Shown here: one piece after another, positions 43,978-53,160 of the stretch
Layout of the letters: every line of letters begins with the position of its first letter
Position numbering within the stretch: the first letter of the stretch is position 1
Source of the DNA: an uncultured Desulfobacterium sp.
GTDB taxonomy: Bacteria; Desulfobacterota; DSM-4660; Desulfatiglandales; Desulfatiglandaceae
Reading direction: 5' to 3'
NCBI GenBank assembly: GCA_900258555.1
Contig: LT984854.1
Coordinates: forward strand, 2,301,066 to 2,365,065
Length of the DNA: 64,000 nucleotides
Program-made: the position numbers and the translations under genes
The notes under the pieces: generated by a model
Databases searched by the model: none
Told to the model about the DNA's origin: nothing
What the model saw: the letters and a program-made list of their open reading frames with translations, nothing else

Positions 43978-44293
43978 GCGTATTACATGGCCAGTTCGAT
44001 AAGATTATTGGCATAAATAATGCATTATCAAGAAGCTGATTATTTGGAGAGTAATCTGATATTTTTTGATATCCCGGCCTTTATTTTTTAACAATATGGC
44101 AGAAAGTGGGTTGACAAGCAGGTCCCTTTCAATTATTCTGCCGAACTCATAAGAGGTCAATATTGTCTTACGGCCTACTGTTAGGGGCGCTTTAATCAAA
44201 TAAAATACCTGGTTACAGTCTCAAGCTGTTCATGAAGTTCGTCTTTTGACAGATTATTAATCCCATTAGCACTTGATTTTTCAGACTGACTAA
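43978..44293 (+). other. Intergenic region, nothing supported
   Basis: 316 bases between thiC and the NlpC/P60 gene. A 64-codon minus frame (44005-44199) has no ribosome site and no recognisable similarity. No terminator with a clear T-run was seen. Confidence 0.4.
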
Positions 44294-45514
44294 ATGCAAC
44301 CACCACCTCACCGACAAGGGCCTTTTAATCGGCTAATCTGCTGGATCACAATATTTTTCTTCTTTTTGACCCCTATTGAAGGCGTTCTGGCCGCACAACA
44401 GAAGGACAGGACCCGTATAAAAAAGCAGCCAGGGGAAAACAACTCTTCTGCACTATCTCAATCAGAACAATGCCTCAGAGAACAACTTAGAAAATTTCTT
44501 GGCATCCCTTATCGGTTAGGGGGCTCCACCAGAAGAGGCATGGATTGTTCCGGCCTGACAAAGTGCATCTATTCTCAATTTCTGGGTATTGATCTTCCAC
44601 ATAACTCAGCCGCACAGAGCAGGTTGGACGAACTGGAGGACATATCCCCAATGGATGACGGGCTTAAGACAGGAGACTTGCTCTTCTTCGGCGCCAGAAA
44701 AAGGGGGATTACCCATGTAGGAATTTATATGTCAGACGGCAAGTTTATTCATGCCAACAGGAGATCAGGGGTTAATATATCCAGTCTCAGCCAAAGCTAC
44801 TGGAAAAACAGGTTTGTCTCCTCCAAACGAGCAAGGAATTCCGGAACTTCCTCACTGTCTGATAACCTTGGACTCTCAGGCATGAGGGAGCTTTTAGCAC
44901 TTTCCGGCGACAGTCGCTTTGACAGGTCATTGCAATCTCTTGAAATGGGTTATTCAAGCCCTCTTCTCAGTTCCATCAACCTCAATGTGGACACCTTTGT
45001 TAATATGACACCACAGTCAAACGACCATTATAAGACAAGGATGAATCTGCGCGGTTTGGATCAAAGGATCGAAGAAACAATGCCGGACCTCGATGCAAGG
45101 CAGGGCGTTAGGGTCTTTACGGACATGACACCCTTTAACTGGTTGACGATTACCCCCTCATTTACCCGCATTAGTGAAAGGGGTCTTTATAAGAACCAGG
45201 ACTATATGCCTCTTCACATCTTGGGTCTTGATACAGTCCTCAAGCCCAAGGCCTCCCGCTGGTCAATTGCGATGTCTGCCCGCACCTGGAACCAGAAAGA
45301 TGATTATTACTGGCCATCAGGCATGTCACAGGATGTAAATTCCTATGAGGTTGGAATTGGGCTGGGCCTGAATCTCACAAGTTCATCCAGGTTCTCTCTT
45401 ATGGGTATGGGAAGATTTCGCGATTATGACGAAATGCAATATCTTTCTGATAACGACTCAAGGATGTCACCTTTCATAAGCAATATTGCATTTAAACTGG
45501 ATTTTGCCTTCTAA
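44294..45514 (+). CDS. NlpC/P60 peptidase with a C-terminal barrel-like domain
   Basis: 406 residues. N-terminal signal (LICWITIFFFFLTPIEGVLA). Residues 55-175: NlpC/P60 cysteine peptidase with FLGIPYRLGGSTRRGMDCSG (Cys about 86), GDLLFFGARKRGITHVGIYM (His) and FIHANRRSG (third polar residue), expected to cut peptidoglycan stem peptides. Residues 195-406: strands of alternating hydrophobic residues (SINLNVDTFVNM, DWLTITPSFTRI-type, SRWSIAMSARTW, EVGIGLGLNLTSSSRFSLMG) ending NIAFKLDFAF with terminal Phe, the signature of outer-membrane beta-barrels. I infer an outer-membrane-anchored hydrolase; the fusion is uncommon. No ribosome site is obvious at the start. Confidence 0.82.
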   Translation: MQPPPHRQGPFNRLICWITIFFFFLTPIEGVLAAQQKDRTRIKKQPGENNSSALSQSEQCLREQLRKFLGIPYRLGGSTRRGMDCSGLTKCIYSQFLGIDLPHNSAAQSRLDELEDISPMDDGLKTGDLLFFGARKRGITHVGIYMSDGKFIHANRRSGVNISSLSQSYWKNRFVSSKRARNSGTSSLSDNLGLSGMRELLALSGDSRFDRSLQSLEMGYSSPLLSSINLNVDTFVNMTPQSNDHYKTRMNLRGLDQRIEETMPDLDARQGVRVFTDMTPFNWLTITPSFTRISERGLYKNQDYMPLHILGLDTVLKPKASRWSIAMSARTWNQKDDYYWPSGMSQDVNSYEVGIGLGLNLTSSSRFSLMGMGRFRDYDEMQYLSDNDSRMSPFISNIAFKLDFAF

Positions 45515-45518
45515 GCTC

Positions 45519-45546
45519 ACCCGCAGCTCGTAACCCGCAACCCTTA
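45519..45546. repeat. Degenerate CCCGCAAC-type repeat
   Basis: ACCCGCAGCTCGTAACCCGC followed by AACCC, in the 37-base gap between convergent genes. It is related to the 16-bp inverted repeat at 50357-50395. Confidence 0.45.
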
Positions 45547-45551
45547 ATATG

Positions 45552-48500
45552 TCAGCCGGTTATAAGCGGTTTTATCTTGGGCCAGAGGATTTTTAGCACC
45601 TGCACCGGCAATGCGCTGGTAAATGAATATCTTTCGGCTTCTTCTCCCGCGACGTATGCGGTAAGCACACCGTAAAAACGATCTCCTATCAGGAATACGA
45701 ATACCGCTGTGCGGCTTACCACCTTTGAGCCAATCAACTGGGCGCCTGCCCCAAAGGTCTTATATCGATTATCTCCTGTGCCGGTCTTTCCGCCGACATC
45801 AATGGCCTTTCCGTCATTATCCAGCAGGACGTTAGCAACACGCCTTGCGGTCCCCGCCTGAACAACATCCAGCAGGAGTCCCTTAACCACCTTGGCAACC
45901 TCTGCGGGTAATACCCGTTCACCAGACGATGGATCAGGCTCCAATATGGTTTCATATGGTGTATCCTTGGCAAAATGGAGCCGTTCAAAGCGGATTACCG
46001 GGTACTTTACCCCGTCGTTTACAATAATTCCGATAAGATCGGCAAGGGCATGCGGCCTGTCTGCGGAACTACCAATGGATGTAGCATAAGAGGGAACCAA
46101 AAAATCAAAAGGATAACCGAGTTTTTTCCATTCCTTATGAATTACCTGAAATGATTCCAGTTCCAATATGGTCCGGATGCGCCTTATCTGCGCCCCCTTG
46201 TATCTAGTCTTGAAAAGCCACTTATAAACTTCCTGCCTTTCTTTGGCGCTGGCCCCTATAAACTCAGTCAGACCTGCATCCGGATGGCTGTATTTATACC
46301 TGACAACCCACAACTCCAAGGGATGAATCCGTGCAATATAGCCCCTGTCTGCAAGGGAAAAGGAATCAGGGCCGTATTTCTCGTAGAGATGATAAAGGGT
46401 CTCGGGTGAAAGGGTGGAATTGGGAAGACGGTCAGTAATAAAATCTGAAAACTTTTCTATTCCATCAGATGATTTTACAAAACGATATACAGCGGCAAGA
46501 CGCGCGGGATTGTTCTGTATACCTGAAACCAGGCGATCAAAGGCCTCTTCGGGTTTTTTATTGGCATATTTTTGGTAAAACCTATTTAAAAATGTTTTGC
46601 CCTCCCGGTCTGCAAATTTCATAAGGTATTGCCGTCTTTCTGCTTCTTCCATAAACTCAAGATGGGCGGGGTTAAGGCCGACTGCCTGAAACATATAATG
46701 GTTTGCGATGTCTCTCATTAATCTGATAAACACCAGATTGACAGAGTTTCTGAACGCCTCACGGACCGTCATAATCCTGGTGTCATCGGTCTTATGAAAA
46801 TTATGGAACGTATGCAGTCCACCTGCTGTAAAAAAACTTTCTGCCGGACTGGCCGAATATGTTCGGTCCACTGCCGCCTCAAGCATCGGCCTGAGACCCT
46901 TGTCCGGAGAATTTGACAGATACTCCAACGCCCAAAGGGTGAGTCTGTCACCGTCCTTTCTGATGAGATCGGTTTGTATATCCAGGACCGCCCTTGAAAC
47001 CTCTGAATAACGATTGTGTAAATCAGCTATGATTTCCAGGTAATTCACAAGCGTGCGAAACTTAGCGGTTGATCCAAGATCGAGCTTCATACTCTCGTCA
47101 ATATTAAACGGACCGTCATAATTGTTTGTTTGGACCCTCAGGTAGTTTGCGCTTTTACCGCTTTCGTACAGACTGAAGCTATATATCAGATTTGACGGAT
47201 CTCCCGTCTCCAAAAGGTAATGGCTTCTTAGGCCTGCCGCATATGCGACATCAGGCCTCTTGAGATTCTTAAAGACCTCTGTAACCTCTTCCTGAATATC
47301 CATGCGTATGGTGCTTTGGGTGGAAAGATCCAGCCTGTCAAGCATATAGAAATTGGGCACGTCCAATGTGGAAAGTAACTTGGTGCGCAGCAGGTTCACC
47401 GCCTTCCAGCGGTTTGAAGATGACGGGTAGTTGAACTGTCTATCCTTTCTGAAGACAGGCCTGACCTGCAACGCTGCATCACGCAGCTCAGTAGAAATAA
47501 ATCCGTCGTCGGCCATTAATTTCAGATAGCTGTCAGCAAGCTCATGCAAAGAAGAACGCTCAGTGATCAGATAAGCAGAAGGCCTGCGATGCGCCAGGAA
47601 AAGGCTCAACATCTGTCTGTAGGCCAATGCGGTCTTGCCCAGATCTCCAGAGCCAATATTTTCTTTTCCCGCCCCAAGCAAGGAATTGACCTCGTCAAAA
47701 TCCGCCCCGAACCATGCCCACAGACCGTCACCCAGCCCGTTCACCTCACCGTAACCAGCCGCAGCAGCAAGAGGGATGGAATTGATATAATCCAATACTA
47801 TCCTTTTTCTGGTGTTGAGTGTCCAGGGACCATCCATATAAGATCTCAGAGAAGCTGAGACCATCTGACGAAGTTTTTCGACCACCGAGCCTGTAACACC
47901 CTCCGGTGAATGCCGGTATTTTTCCAGTTGAGTAGCCAGAGTGCTGCCGCCTATCTTTTTGTGTCCTTCGTCTACTATGGACAAACCCAGATCAATAACA
48001 GACCTTCCCAGTCGCCCCCAGTCAACAGCGGGATTTTTCCAGGGATACCTGTTGTCAAGCAGTTCGCGGTTTTCTATATATAATAGGGCATTAACTACAT
48101 GCGAGGGGATGGAGTCGAAGCTTTTATATACACGCTGTGGATAACTTGCCTCGAATATCTTCTCACCACTACAATCAGAAACATTTAACCCCACCTGTGT
48201 CTTTTCATGATACGGGGGAAACAGGCCCCATTGGGTCAATTCCAGGAGAAGAGGTGAAAAACGCGCCTGTAGCTTTACCTCATACCTCTTTTCTAGCATG
48301 GAAACCCACTCTGGGATCTGTGAATAACCCATCCGCAAGTCAAAAGGACCTGCAGCTGGAAAACAAATTGAATTGCTTTTTCCGGCTTCATTTCGGTATG
48401 TAAGTTTAGAAGCAATGCGTGTGAATATCTTTGCTTGTAATTTTGAGGTCTTTATTTCATTACCAACCACAAAGAAAATCAGACCCAGGAGTATCATGTA

Positions 48501-48566
48501 CAAAGGGGTCATTACAAGCAGATGCAGGAAAAACCTTCTGAGGTGATATGCCCTATTTCTCTTCAT
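45552..48566 (-). CDS. Very large class A penicillin-binding protein-like enzyme (GT51 + transpeptidase)
   Basis: 1004 residues. N-terminal membrane helix (LLVMTPLYMILLGLIFFVVG). GT51 region at about 160-290: LLYIENRELLDNRYPWKNPA then VDWGRL, and KKIGGSTLATQLEKYRHSPE. The first GT51 motif keeps the catalytic Glu but lacks the usual FYxHxG. A 200-residue stretch follows before the transpeptidase domain: SxxK motif DLGSTAKFRTL (Ser about 495), then about 400 residues with long insertions and the KTG motif GGKTGTGDNRY (about 925). Bifunctional enzymes of this class are usually 650-850 residues, so the insertions are notable. It builds or crosslinks periplasmic peptidoglycan. Convergent with the NlpC/P60 gene. 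Confidence 0.88.
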   Translation of the reverse strand: MKRNRAYHLRRFFLHLLVMTPLYMILLGLIFFVVGNEIKTSKLQAKIFTRIASKLTYRNEAGKSNSICFPAAGPFDLRMGYSQIPEWVSMLEKRYEVKLQARFSPLLLELTQWGLFPPYHEKTQVGLNVSDCSGEKIFEASYPQRVYKSFDSIPSHVVNALLYIENRELLDNRYPWKNPAVDWGRLGRSVIDLGLSIVDEGHKKIGGSTLATQLEKYRHSPEGVTGSVVEKLRQMVSASLRSYMDGPWTLNTRKRIVLDYINSIPLAAAAGYGEVNGLGDGLWAWFGADFDEVNSLLGAGKENIGSGDLGKTALAYRQMLSLFLAHRRPSAYLITERSSLHELADSYLKLMADDGFISTELRDAALQVRPVFRKDRQFNYPSSSNRWKAVNLLRTKLLSTLDVPNFYMLDRLDLSTQSTIRMDIQEEVTEVFKNLKRPDVAYAAGLRSHYLLETGDPSNLIYSFSLYESGKSANYLRVQTNNYDGPFNIDESMKLDLGSTAKFRTLVNYLEIIADLHNRYSEVSRAVLDIQTDLIRKDGDRLTLWALEYLSNSPDKGLRPMLEAAVDRTYSASPAESFFTAGGLHTFHNFHKTDDTRIMTVREAFRNSVNLVFIRLMRDIANHYMFQAVGLNPAHLEFMEEAERRQYLMKFADREGKTFLNRFYQKYANKKPEEAFDRLVSGIQNNPARLAAVYRFVKSSDGIEKFSDFITDRLPNSTLSPETLYHLYEKYGPDSFSLADRGYIARIHPLELWVVRYKYSHPDAGLTEFIGASAKERQEVYKWLFKTRYKGAQIRRIRTILELESFQVIHKEWKKLGYPFDFLVPSYATSIGSSADRPHALADLIGIIVNDGVKYPVIRFERLHFAKDTPYETILEPDPSSGERVLPAEVAKVVKGLLLDVVQAGTARRVANVLLDNDGKAIDVGGKTGTGDNRYKTFGAGAQLIGSKVVSRTAVFVFLIGDRFYGVLTAYVAGEEAERYSFTSALPVQVLKILWPKIKPLITG

Positions 48567-48927
48567 GGCCGTTAGAAAAGATCTTGTTCAATCGTTGGTG
48601 TTTAATCGGATGACCACCGCTAACCGGATATATGGTATCAGCATCATGCCAAGCAAATCAACGATACATCGAATAAAATGCTTATTTTTTATCATGGTAT
48701 TCTGAAAGTTTTGCAGATGGTTTTAACCTAAAAAAAGCAGTTACCACTTAGCGGTTAGCTATTAGGCAAGGAATTTCGACATGTTGACAACTCCAATGGT
48801 TTCACCCAATGGGTGAAGATATAAATTGGTGCAATATCTTGAATTCCTTAAGCTAAATGCTAAATGTTGACAGCTAACAGCTTTTTTTAGTTTTAATAAT
48901 TTGTTAGTTTATACATAAGTGTAGATA
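48567..48927. other. Intergenic tract with nested hairpins and degenerate repeats
   Basis: TTCACCC (48801-48807) pairs with GGGTGAA (48811-48817) over a 3-base loop; outside it CCAAT (about 48793) pairs with ATTGG (about 48835) and AAGGAATT (about 48769) with AATTCCTT (about 48841). Flanks carry near-repeats TTAGCGGTTAGCTATTAG and GCTAAATGCTAAATG...CAGCTAACAGC. It is an imperfect cruciform-like element of about 130 bases. No gene is seen. Confidence 0.45.
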
Positions 48928-50340
48928 TTATTTGCCCAAACAAAACTGACTGAAGATACTGTCCCATACCTCCTCTCCTGTTGTCTCACCTATGATCTCC
49001 CCCAATGCATCCAGTCCGCTTTTCAGTTCCACGGCGACAACCTCCATAGGCGAATCTTTCTCCAGGTTTTTCATCGCGCCATTGAAATAACCTTCTGCCT
49101 CAACCAAGGCCTTTTTATGCCTTACGTTGGGGACGACATTTGATGAGACCAGGTTCATGTCATCCTTAAGAAAACACTGCACAATAGTCTTTTTAAGGTC
49201 GTCAATACCTTGGCCGGTTAGCGCCGAAATCCGGACAATGGGTAATCCGTCCAGATAAGACCCCTGATCCAAGGCGCAAGGCAGGTCAATTTTGTTTATA
49301 ACCATCAGTGAACTCTTTCCTCTCACCATTTTGATAATACCTAAATCATCATCGTTTAAAGGCCTGCTTTGGTCAATAACAACCATGACAAAATCGGCCT
49401 CCATCATCTTCTGTTCCGCCAACTGGACGCCAATTCTGTCCACCTCGTCTCTCGTATGCCCAAAACCAGCAGTATCCATCAGCCGCAACGGTACCCCGTT
49501 AACGGAGACATGTGAGCCTATCACATCCCTCGTTGTACCAGGCACCGAAGTCACAATCGCCCGTTGTTCATTTAACAGCCTGTTAAAAAGGCTTGATTTC
49601 CCGGCATTAACGCGGCCGGCAATGACGGTATTGACACCGTCAATCCAAAAACTCCTGCTCGAATGGGCAGCTATCAATGCCTTAACAGGAGATAGGAGAT
49701 TTTTTTTGATCGCACTAACAGCATCCACCCTGGAAAGGATTTCTACATCAGCTTCAGGAAAATCTATAGCTACTTCCACCTGTGCAAGCATATCAACCAC
49801 CCTTTGGCGTAAGATTTCGATCTGCTGTCTGAACACCCCCTGGACCTGTTGACAGGCAAGATGAAGCCCCTTTGACGATTGTGAGTTAATCAGATTCATT
49901 ACAGCCTCGGCCTGGGTCAGATCTATCCTTCCGTTTAAAAAGGCCCTGAAGGTGAATTCTCCAGGCCTTGCAAGCCTTGCCCCTTCGTCAATTACAACCT
50001 GAAGTATCATAGACAGAATGAGATAGCCGCTGTGTGAGTTGATCTCTATAACGTCTTCTCGAGTGTAGGAATGCGGGGCCTTCATGTAGGATAAGAGCAC
50101 CTCATCAATCAAAGACATTGAAGAAGGATCATATACTTCTCCAAGATAAAGGAAATGACTCTTAAAATTTTCTACGGAATTTTTTGGCCGGAATATCTTT
50201 CTAGCAATGTCGAGAGACAATGGCCCGCTGATACGAATTATTCCTATGCCGGCCTGACCGATAGGCGTTGCAATGGCTGCAATGGTATCCGGATCTGAAA
50301 ATATATTTTCAGCATCCTTTATCTCTCGCCCATTGTTCAT
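48928..50340 (-). CDS. mnmE: tRNA modification GTPase MnmE
   Basis: With MnmG it installs the cmnm5 group on U34 of tRNAs. N-terminal THF-binding domain (DTIAAIATPIGQAGIGIIRI), helical domain, inserted G domain (GRVNAGKSSLFN; DTAGFGHTRDEVD; NKIDL) and the invariant C-terminal FCLGK (normally FCIGK). About 470 residues from ATG 50340. The frame stays open to 50391, but that extension runs through a palindromic repeat and is unlikely to be coding. Last gene of the rpmH-rnpA-yidD-yidC-jag-mnmE block. Confidence 0.95.
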   Translation of the reverse strand: MNNGREIKDAENIFSDPDTIAAIATPIGQAGIGIIRISGPLSLDIARKIFRPKNSVENFKSHFLYLGEVYDPSSMSLIDEVLLSYMKAPHSYTREDVIEINSHSGYLILSMILQVVIDEGARLARPGEFTFRAFLNGRIDLTQAEAVMNLINSQSSKGLHLACQQVQGVFRQQIEILRQRVVDMLAQVEVAIDFPEADVEILSRVDAVSAIKKNLLSPVKALIAAHSSRSFWIDGVNTVIAGRVNAGKSSLFNRLLNEQRAIVTSVPGTTRDVIGSHVSVNGVPLRLMDTAGFGHTRDEVDRIGVQLAEQKMMEADFVMVVIDQSRPLNDDDLGIIKMVRGKSSLMVINKIDLPCALDQGSYLDGLPIVRISALTGQGIDDLKKTIVQCFLKDDMNLVSSNVVPNVRHKKALVEAEGYFNGAMKNLEKDSPMEVVAVELKSGLDALGEIIGETTGEEVWDSIFSQFCLGK

Positions 50341-50356
50341 AGCCTGCTCACTGTTG

Positions 50357-50395
50357 CGGGTTGCGGGTTGCGAGTCACCCGCAACCCGCAACCCG
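50357..50395. repeat. Perfect 16-bp inverted repeat of CGGGTTG units
   Basis: CGGGTTGCGGGTTGCG (50357-50372), loop AGTCACC, then CGCAACCCGCAACCCG (50380-50395). It occupies the gap between mnmE and jag, so a stable hairpin would sit in the mRNA between the two genes. Confidence 0.85.
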
Positions 50396-50402
50396 TAATC
50401 CC

Positions 50403-51167
50403 CTATCCCTTGGGGATGATAATGACTTTTTTAAACAGGCCTTCCCCACGACTCTTGGTGCTTAATTCATTGTCATCCTTCAGGGCCAGGTGAACGATCC
50501 TCCGATCATGGGGATATAACAGGTTGGTAACAACGGGTTTTTTAATCTTCTTGGCCTTTGAGCCCATCTGCAGGGCCATCTGAGTCAAAAATTCCTTTCT
50601 CCTCTGACGATAACTTTCAGAATCAATAACAACATGTGTCCTCTTCTCCAAGGTCTTGTTGACTATCTTATTGACGACGAATTGCAGGGCATCCAGGGTC
50701 CGCCCTTTACGGCCTATCAAAAGACCAGATTTGTCACCCTCAATATAGAGAGATATTATCCCATCCATCTGTGAGGCAGTTACACTTGCTCCCTCTACGG
50801 GGATCAAGTTCAGAATCTTTTCAAGGGCATCCTTTGCGACAATCAGCCCGTTTTTATCTTCTGGAGACTCTATGTTAGCACCGATTTTGTCTTCAAATAT
50901 TGGCTCAACCATCTGCTCTGATTCAGCGTATTTGTCTTCTTCGATCTCTTCTACGGTACCAGGTCCAAATTTTTCAAGAGGTTGAGGCTCTTTCGCAGAA
51001 ACAATCACCCTGATTCTGGCCTTTCTACCACCTACAAGGCCGAATATGCCTGCTGATCCAGGTTCAATTACCTCTATTTCAATATCATCTCTTGTCAGAT
51101 TCAGCTTGCGACAGGCGTTTTCAATCGCATCCTCAGTGTTTTTCCCCTGAAATTCAAAAGTTTCCAT
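50403..51167 (-). CDS. Jag/KhpB family RNA-binding protein (Jag_N-KH-R3H)
   Basis: 254 residues with a GGAGGTC site. Jag_N (METFEFQGKNTEDAIENACR) is at 1-50 with the IEVIEPGSAGIFGLVGGRKA block. An acidic linker (60-110) leads to a KH domain (ISLYIEGDKSGLLIGRKGRT) and a C-terminal R3H domain (RQRRKEFLTQMAL...RRIVHLALKDD). An RNA-binding protein (SpoIIIJ-associated Jag; KhpB/EloR in Firmicutes) linked to cell-envelope control. Placed between yidC and mnmE as is standard. Confidence 0.93.
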   Translation of the reverse strand: METFEFQGKNTEDAIENACRKLNLTRDDIEIEVIEPGSAGIFGLVGGRKARIRVIVSAKEPQPLEKFGPGTVEEIEEDKYAESEQMVEPIFEDKIGANIESPEDKNGLIVAKDALEKILNLIPVEGASVTASQMDGIISLYIEGDKSGLLIGRKGRTLDALQFVVNKIVNKTLEKRTHVVIDSESYRQRRKEFLTQMALQMGSKAKKIKKPVVTNLLYPHDRRIVHLALKDDNELSTKSRGEGLFKKVIIIPKG

Positions 51168-51183
51168 TTTTGACCTCCAAGTC

Positions 51184-52857
51184 TTATGCAGAGCTTTTTT
51201 TCAGAATTAAGTATTGCTGCCCTATTGAAAGTATATTATTGGTAAACCAGTAAAGGACCAGGCCGGAAGGAAAGTTAATAAACATAAAAGTGAATATTAA
51301 GGGCAGAAACAACATTATCTTGGCCTGTGCCGGATCTCCGGGTGTTGGCGTCATTTTCTGCTGAATAAACATAGAGGCACCCATCAGCAATGTGAGCACT
51401 GGTATACCATACGGCGGGGTCATAAACGGGATAGCGAAAGAAAAACTGAACAGACGATCAGGCGCTGACAGGTCGTTTATCCAGAAAAAAAACGGCGCAT
51501 GCCTCAATTCAATAGAACTTCCCAGAAGCCTGAACAGTGCAATGAACACCGGGATTTGTATAATCATGGGCAGGCACCCGCTCATCGGATTGACCTTGTA
51601 TGTTTTATAAAGAGCCATCATCTCCTGGTTCATCTTCTGTTTGTCATCCTTATGCCGCTCCCTGATCTTGGCCATAATGGGCTGCAACTTTTGCATCTCT
51701 TTCATGGACTTGTAGCTCTTATGAGTAAGAGGCGCAAAAAGGATTTTAATAAGAACTGTTAAAAGAATTATAGATACACCATAATTATTTATAAATTTAT
51801 TAAAATAGACCAAAACAAACAATAATCCCTTGGCGATGATATCAAACCAGCCGAACTCCACCGCCCTGTCAAGGTCTCTGCCCACTTCCTTCAATTTTGC
51901 TAGATCACGGGGTCCAAAGTATAAGGTGTACTGAGATGAAATCTGCTGAGAAGGCATTATAGAGATAGGGGGGGAAAGGCATGAGCCTTTTAACAGTCCT
52001 GATGGTAATAAAGAGCCCTTAAATGTCCTCTGGGATATCTCTGATGGGATAATGGCAGACATGAAGTAGCCGTCCTCATAGGCCATCCAATCAATCTGAC
52101 CATTAATTACCGGCTGTTCAGAGGCCTTTTCGATTTTGAGCTCTGTTAGTTTCCTGTTCACGTAAAGGGCCAGGCCGGCAAAGGAAGAATAACCGCTCTT
52201 TTTCTTGGGAGGCAATGTGGTCATATCCGTGACAAAAACCCCCTCTTTAGATGATTGAGATTGGTTGACCACATCCATGACCATGTCAATACGGTAGTGA
52301 TCAGGGTAGAAACGGAAGGACTGCCGGATTAAAAGGCCTTCAGGAGTGGCGGAATGAAAAACAACATCCTTGGCCTCGCCTCCGTTTTCCAGCATGAGGT
52401 TTTGATGATCTGCCTCGTAGGCCATTGTCTTATCCGGAATGGAGGTCTGGGTGGAAAAACTGATCAGGAAAAAATCGGCAGTATTATTTTCAAGATGTAC
52501 CAACTCTATTGGAGGGGAATCAGGGTCAACTGTCTGGCGATAATTCTTTAGCTGAAAACTCCTTATTGAAGGACCTCGGTTCGAAAAAACGGCCTTGTAA
52601 AGCGGCGTGTCAACGATTATCTCCTTTTCTTCAATTTTTGGGCATTCTCGGGAGACTTGATCAACTTGGCCCTGTGAAGATGCGGGGGAAGACTCATCGC
52701 CTGCTCGTGAGATATCGGGGTTAATTTCTTTCTGCTGTTCATGAGATGCAGGGGGTTTCTCCCTTACCGTTTTATCCTGTTTTGTAGTAAAGAAGTGACT
52801 CCAAATGAGGAGCACTAAAAAAGACAGCACAAAAGCCAGTATTGTTCTCTTTTCCAT
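51184..52857 (-). CDS. yidC: Membrane protein insertase YidC
   Basis: 557 residues. An N-terminal signal-anchor helix (AFVLSFLVLLIWSHFFT), a Gram-negative periplasmic beta domain (residues 75-340), then the conserved insertase core: YGVSIILLTVLIKILFAPLT, KSYKSMKEMQKLQP, YKVNPMSGCLPMIIQIPVFI, FPSGLVLYWFTNNILSIGQQ. It inserts inner-membrane proteins alone or with SecYEG. The large periplasmic domain supports a Gram-negative host. It precedes jag in the same operon, 16 bases apart. Confidence 0.97.
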   Translation of the reverse strand: MEKRTILAFVLSFLVLLIWSHFFTTKQDKTVREKPPASHEQQKEINPDISRAGDESSPASSQGQVDQVSRECPKIEEKEIIVDTPLYKAVFSNRGPSIRSFQLKNYRQTVDPDSPPIELVHLENNTADFFLISFSTQTSIPDKTMAYEADHQNLMLENGGEAKDVVFHSATPEGLLIRQSFRFYPDHYRIDMVMDVVNQSQSSKEGVFVTDMTTLPPKKKSGYSSFAGLALYVNRKLTELKIEKASEQPVINGQIDWMAYEDGYFMSAIIPSEISQRTFKGSLLPSGLLKGSCLSPPISIMPSQQISSQYTLYFGPRDLAKLKEVGRDLDRAVEFGWFDIIAKGLLFVLVYFNKFINNYGVSIILLTVLIKILFAPLTHKSYKSMKEMQKLQPIMAKIRERHKDDKQKMNQEMMALYKTYKVNPMSGCLPMIIQIPVFIALFRLLGSSIELRHAPFFFWINDLSAPDRLFSFSFAIPFMTPPYGIPVLTLLMGASMFIQQKMTPTPGDPAQAKIMLFLPLIFTFMFINFPSGLVLYWFTNNILSIGQQYLILKKSSA

Positions 52858-52941
52858 AACATCTTACCTGATCATTAAAATCCCGAAAGGATCAACTGCT
52901 GATTAAAATGAAATGTCATAGTAATCTATCGGGTAAACGGC

Positions 52942-53160
52942 TCATACAAGGGGATCATACCCACCTGGATGGAAGGGGTGACACTTAGCTATTCTAAGAA
53001 TAGCTCGAAGCCCCCCCCCTAAAATGCCATATTTAACGATGGCACACCGGGCATAGGTCGAACAAGTTGGATGGAAACGACAGGAAGGAGGAAAAAAAGG
53101 TGAAATACATTTTTGGTATATATCTATCATGGCGACAGGTATATATCTTATATTATTCAC
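52942..53160 (-). CDS. yidD: Membrane protein insertion efficiency factor YidD
   Basis: Small membrane-associated protein that assists YidC. Conserved core: YQKCISPFFPPSCRFHPTCS, YARCAIVKYG and CHPFHPGGYDPLV at the end. About 72 residues from GTG 53160, which overlaps the end of rnpA by 8 bases; ATG 53130 would cut off the N-terminal amphipathic helix and ATG 53229 would overlap rnpA much more. The true start is uncertain. The stretch 52858-52941 is the gap to yidC. Confidence 0.92.
   Translation of the reverse strand: MNNIRYIPVAMIDIYQKCISPFFPPSCRFHPTCSTYARCAIVKYGILGGGLRAILRIAKCHPFHPGGYDPLV

Noticed and set aside
44005-44199. 64-codon minus-strand frame between thiC and the NlpC/P60 gene
   Set aside because: No ribosome site and no similarity I can name; it fits chance in a 316-base gap.
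50341-50391. 17-residue N-terminal extension of MnmE
   Set aside because: It is encoded by the palindromic CGGGTTG repeat and precedes the normal family start.
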